Of a stretch of 42,640 nucleotides of DNA, positions 42,501 to 42,640 are shown piece by piece; positions within the stretch are counted from its first letter, which is position 1; each line of letters opens with the position of its first letter. A model generated the notes under the pieces. The model did no database searches, was not told the origin of the DNA, and worked only from the letters and a program-made list of their open reading frames with translations. This stretch comes from Planctomycetota bacterium (GTDB lineage: Bacteria > Planctomycetota > Phycisphaerae > SM23-33). A program made the translations under genes and the position numbers. The stretch is from the NCBI GenBank assembly GCA_026693065.1, contig JAPLNA010000258.1, positions 14,013-56,652 on the forward strand. The letters run 5' to 3'.

Positions 42501-42640
42501 GCGACCGAGCCGGCGTGTTCGGCGGCGGCGACGTGGTCAACGGCCCGGGCACCGTCATCGAAGCCATCGGCGCCGGAAAGAACGCCGCCGCCATGATCGA
42601 CCGCTACGTCAAGGGCAAGCTTCTCAAGGTCCTGCCGTCG
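39575..42640 (+). CDS. NuoF/HydB-GltD fusion flavoprotein, open at window end
   Basis: One uninterrupted frame of 1022 codons runs from ATG 39575 past the window end. Residues 65-145 form an N-terminal thioredoxin-like domain (GTCGLGAG, VGCIGLCSEEP; three Cys). Residues 215-500 are the NuoF core: GRGGGGFPTGKKW near 226 for NADH, NADEGDPGAF near 256 for FMN, then the SLBB-like part. ESCGKCIPCREGT near 514 and SLCGLGQTAPNP near 565 hold the [4Fe-4S] cluster. From about 600 a GltD/NfnB module follows: CQNACPAGT near 614, VCARVCHHPCEKGC near 651-664 for further clusters, GGGPSGLTAAH near 711 for FAD, and GGGNSAMDAAR near 841 for NAD(P)H. It thus couples an NADH site and a second, probably NADPH, site in one chain. 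The C-terminus lies outside. Confidence 0.95.
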   Translation, partial: MVSAETNKTSVAGRCWQEPRRPSPKLLARIKSGELAKIRAAGGDKLEAYLAALRREVVDKPVVFVGAGTCGLGAGAGKTLAAVRDYLQAHKADVKVVEVGCIGLCSEEPVMDVQLPGKARVSFGSVTAEKAPGILDAMLSRQEAPKDMVLGQFRGAKEQAWQGMAYLDEHPFLIHQRRVVLAGSGIVDPLDIDEYIARGGYSSMAAVLEGMTREQVCDSVIASGLRGRGGGGFPTGKKWKFALATSADQKYLICNADEGDPGAFMDRAVCESDPHRLLEGMVIAAYAIGATKAYVYIRAEYPLGVENLTRAIEQAKAYGLIGENILDSGNSLEIKLKKGAGAFVCGEETALINSIEGKRGMPRPRPPFPAVSGLFGKPTVINNVETLANLPLILERGAEWFASMGTTGSKGTKVFALSGMVRRTGLVEVPMGTTLRQVVFDIGGGIPNNKKCKAVQIGGPSGGCVPEAQMDIPTDYEALKNFGTIMGSGGLVVLDESTCMVDFAKFFMEFIQSESCGKCIPCREGTKHMLEILKAITRPRRREDEADALVRFQGIMKLKALGEMIKSTSLCGLGQTAPNPVLSTLKWFRDEYEAHVFERRCPAGSCRELVGVTCQNACPAGTETWRYVAHVARGEYGEAYRVIRQANPLPSVCARVCHHPCEKGCRAGTTGGEPIALRALKRFVVDRVDPGSYRPPFAAARPNAAKIAVIGGGPSGLTAAHCLSLMGHKVTLFEREKTLGGMLTAAIPAYRMPREILQKEIDALLNANIDVQYGRAMGKDFTPEDLLKAGYQAVYVAVGSHKSKKLDLAGEDASGVIPGIGFLKAHNLHNESLAKGRVGIIGGGNSAMDAARVAFRQSGVKGVTMFYRRSREEMPAYAEEIHAGLEEGIQIEELVAPVAVLAKNGKLTGMRLIRNELGEPDASGRRKPVPVPGSEFEVELDTLIVAISEEPQGEDLKGLALTKWGTMRVNPESLAGDRAGVFGGGDVVNGPGTVIEAIGAGKNAAAMIDRYVKGKLLKVLPS

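Noticed and set aside
1-42640. tRNA or rRNA genes
   Set aside because: I looked for cloverleaf signatures (TTCGAATCC-type arms) and rRNA-like stretches between genes and found none.

Overview
The window looks like a chromosomal segment of an uncultured, anaerobic or facultatively anaerobic planctomycete, probably of the Phycisphaerae. Three things point this way: high GC (my visual estimate is well above 60%), two secreted beta-helix proteins that start with the planctomycete LEPRLLLSGG / LESRTLMSS type N-terminal signature, one of which carries a dockerin-like calcium-loop pair, and a Rex-controlled NADH oxidoreductase locus. High GC leaves long spurious frames opposite most genes. I chose frames by family motifs, ribosome binding sites and gene packing.

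Region 1 (1-20.8 kb) is an exopolysaccharide locus. On the minus strand are a GT4 glycosyltransferase cut by the window edge, an AlgI-type membrane O-acyltransferase and its SGNH partner. On the plus strand follow a Wzx-type flippase, a hexapeptide acyltransferase, a secreted beta-helix protein with dockerin-like repeats, an asparagine-synthase-type amidotransferase, a second GT4 enzyme, a Wzy-type polymerase and a second beta-helix protein. Then come nucleotide-sugar genes (WecB/WbpI-type 2-epimerase, DegT aminotransferase, WbpA-type 6-dehydrogenase, SDR epimerase/decarboxylase) and an Asp-box propeller. Together they can make, flip, polymerise, acetylate and perhaps remodel an acidic amino-sugar polymer. 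The priming transferase and the export channel are not in the window.

Region 2 (20.9-27.8 kb) is a four-gene minus-strand operon for sugar use: a GH32-like protein that seems to have lost its acid/base segment, a UroD-fold methyltransferase-like protein, a secreted GH97 and a secreted LamG/esterase protein. A good promoter lies upstream.

Region 3 (28-34.2 kb) is a type III restriction-modification operon (mod, rhuM, a 50-codon chimeric ORF, res). The chimeric ORF begins with a 92%-identical copy of the first 49 bases around the res start. Upstream is about 0.9 kb of gene-free, repeat-rich DNA with an 11-bp tandem array and three identical palindromes.

Region 4 (35.1-38.1 kb) holds a C45-type amide hydrolase with a promoter that predicts a leaderless mRNA, a GNAT/FemAB-like acyltransferase and a SAM methyltransferase.

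Region 5 (38.2 kb to the end) is the most interesting. A consensus promoter overlaps a perfect Rex operator, followed by rex, a NuoE/HndA subunit and a single frame in which a NuoF/HydB flavoprotein is fused to a GltD/NfnB-type NADPH oxidoreductase. The frame is still open at the window end. This architecture suggests an electron-bifurcating or transhydrogenating complex, similar in parts list to the Sporomusa-type Nfn, controlled by the NADH/NAD+ ratio.
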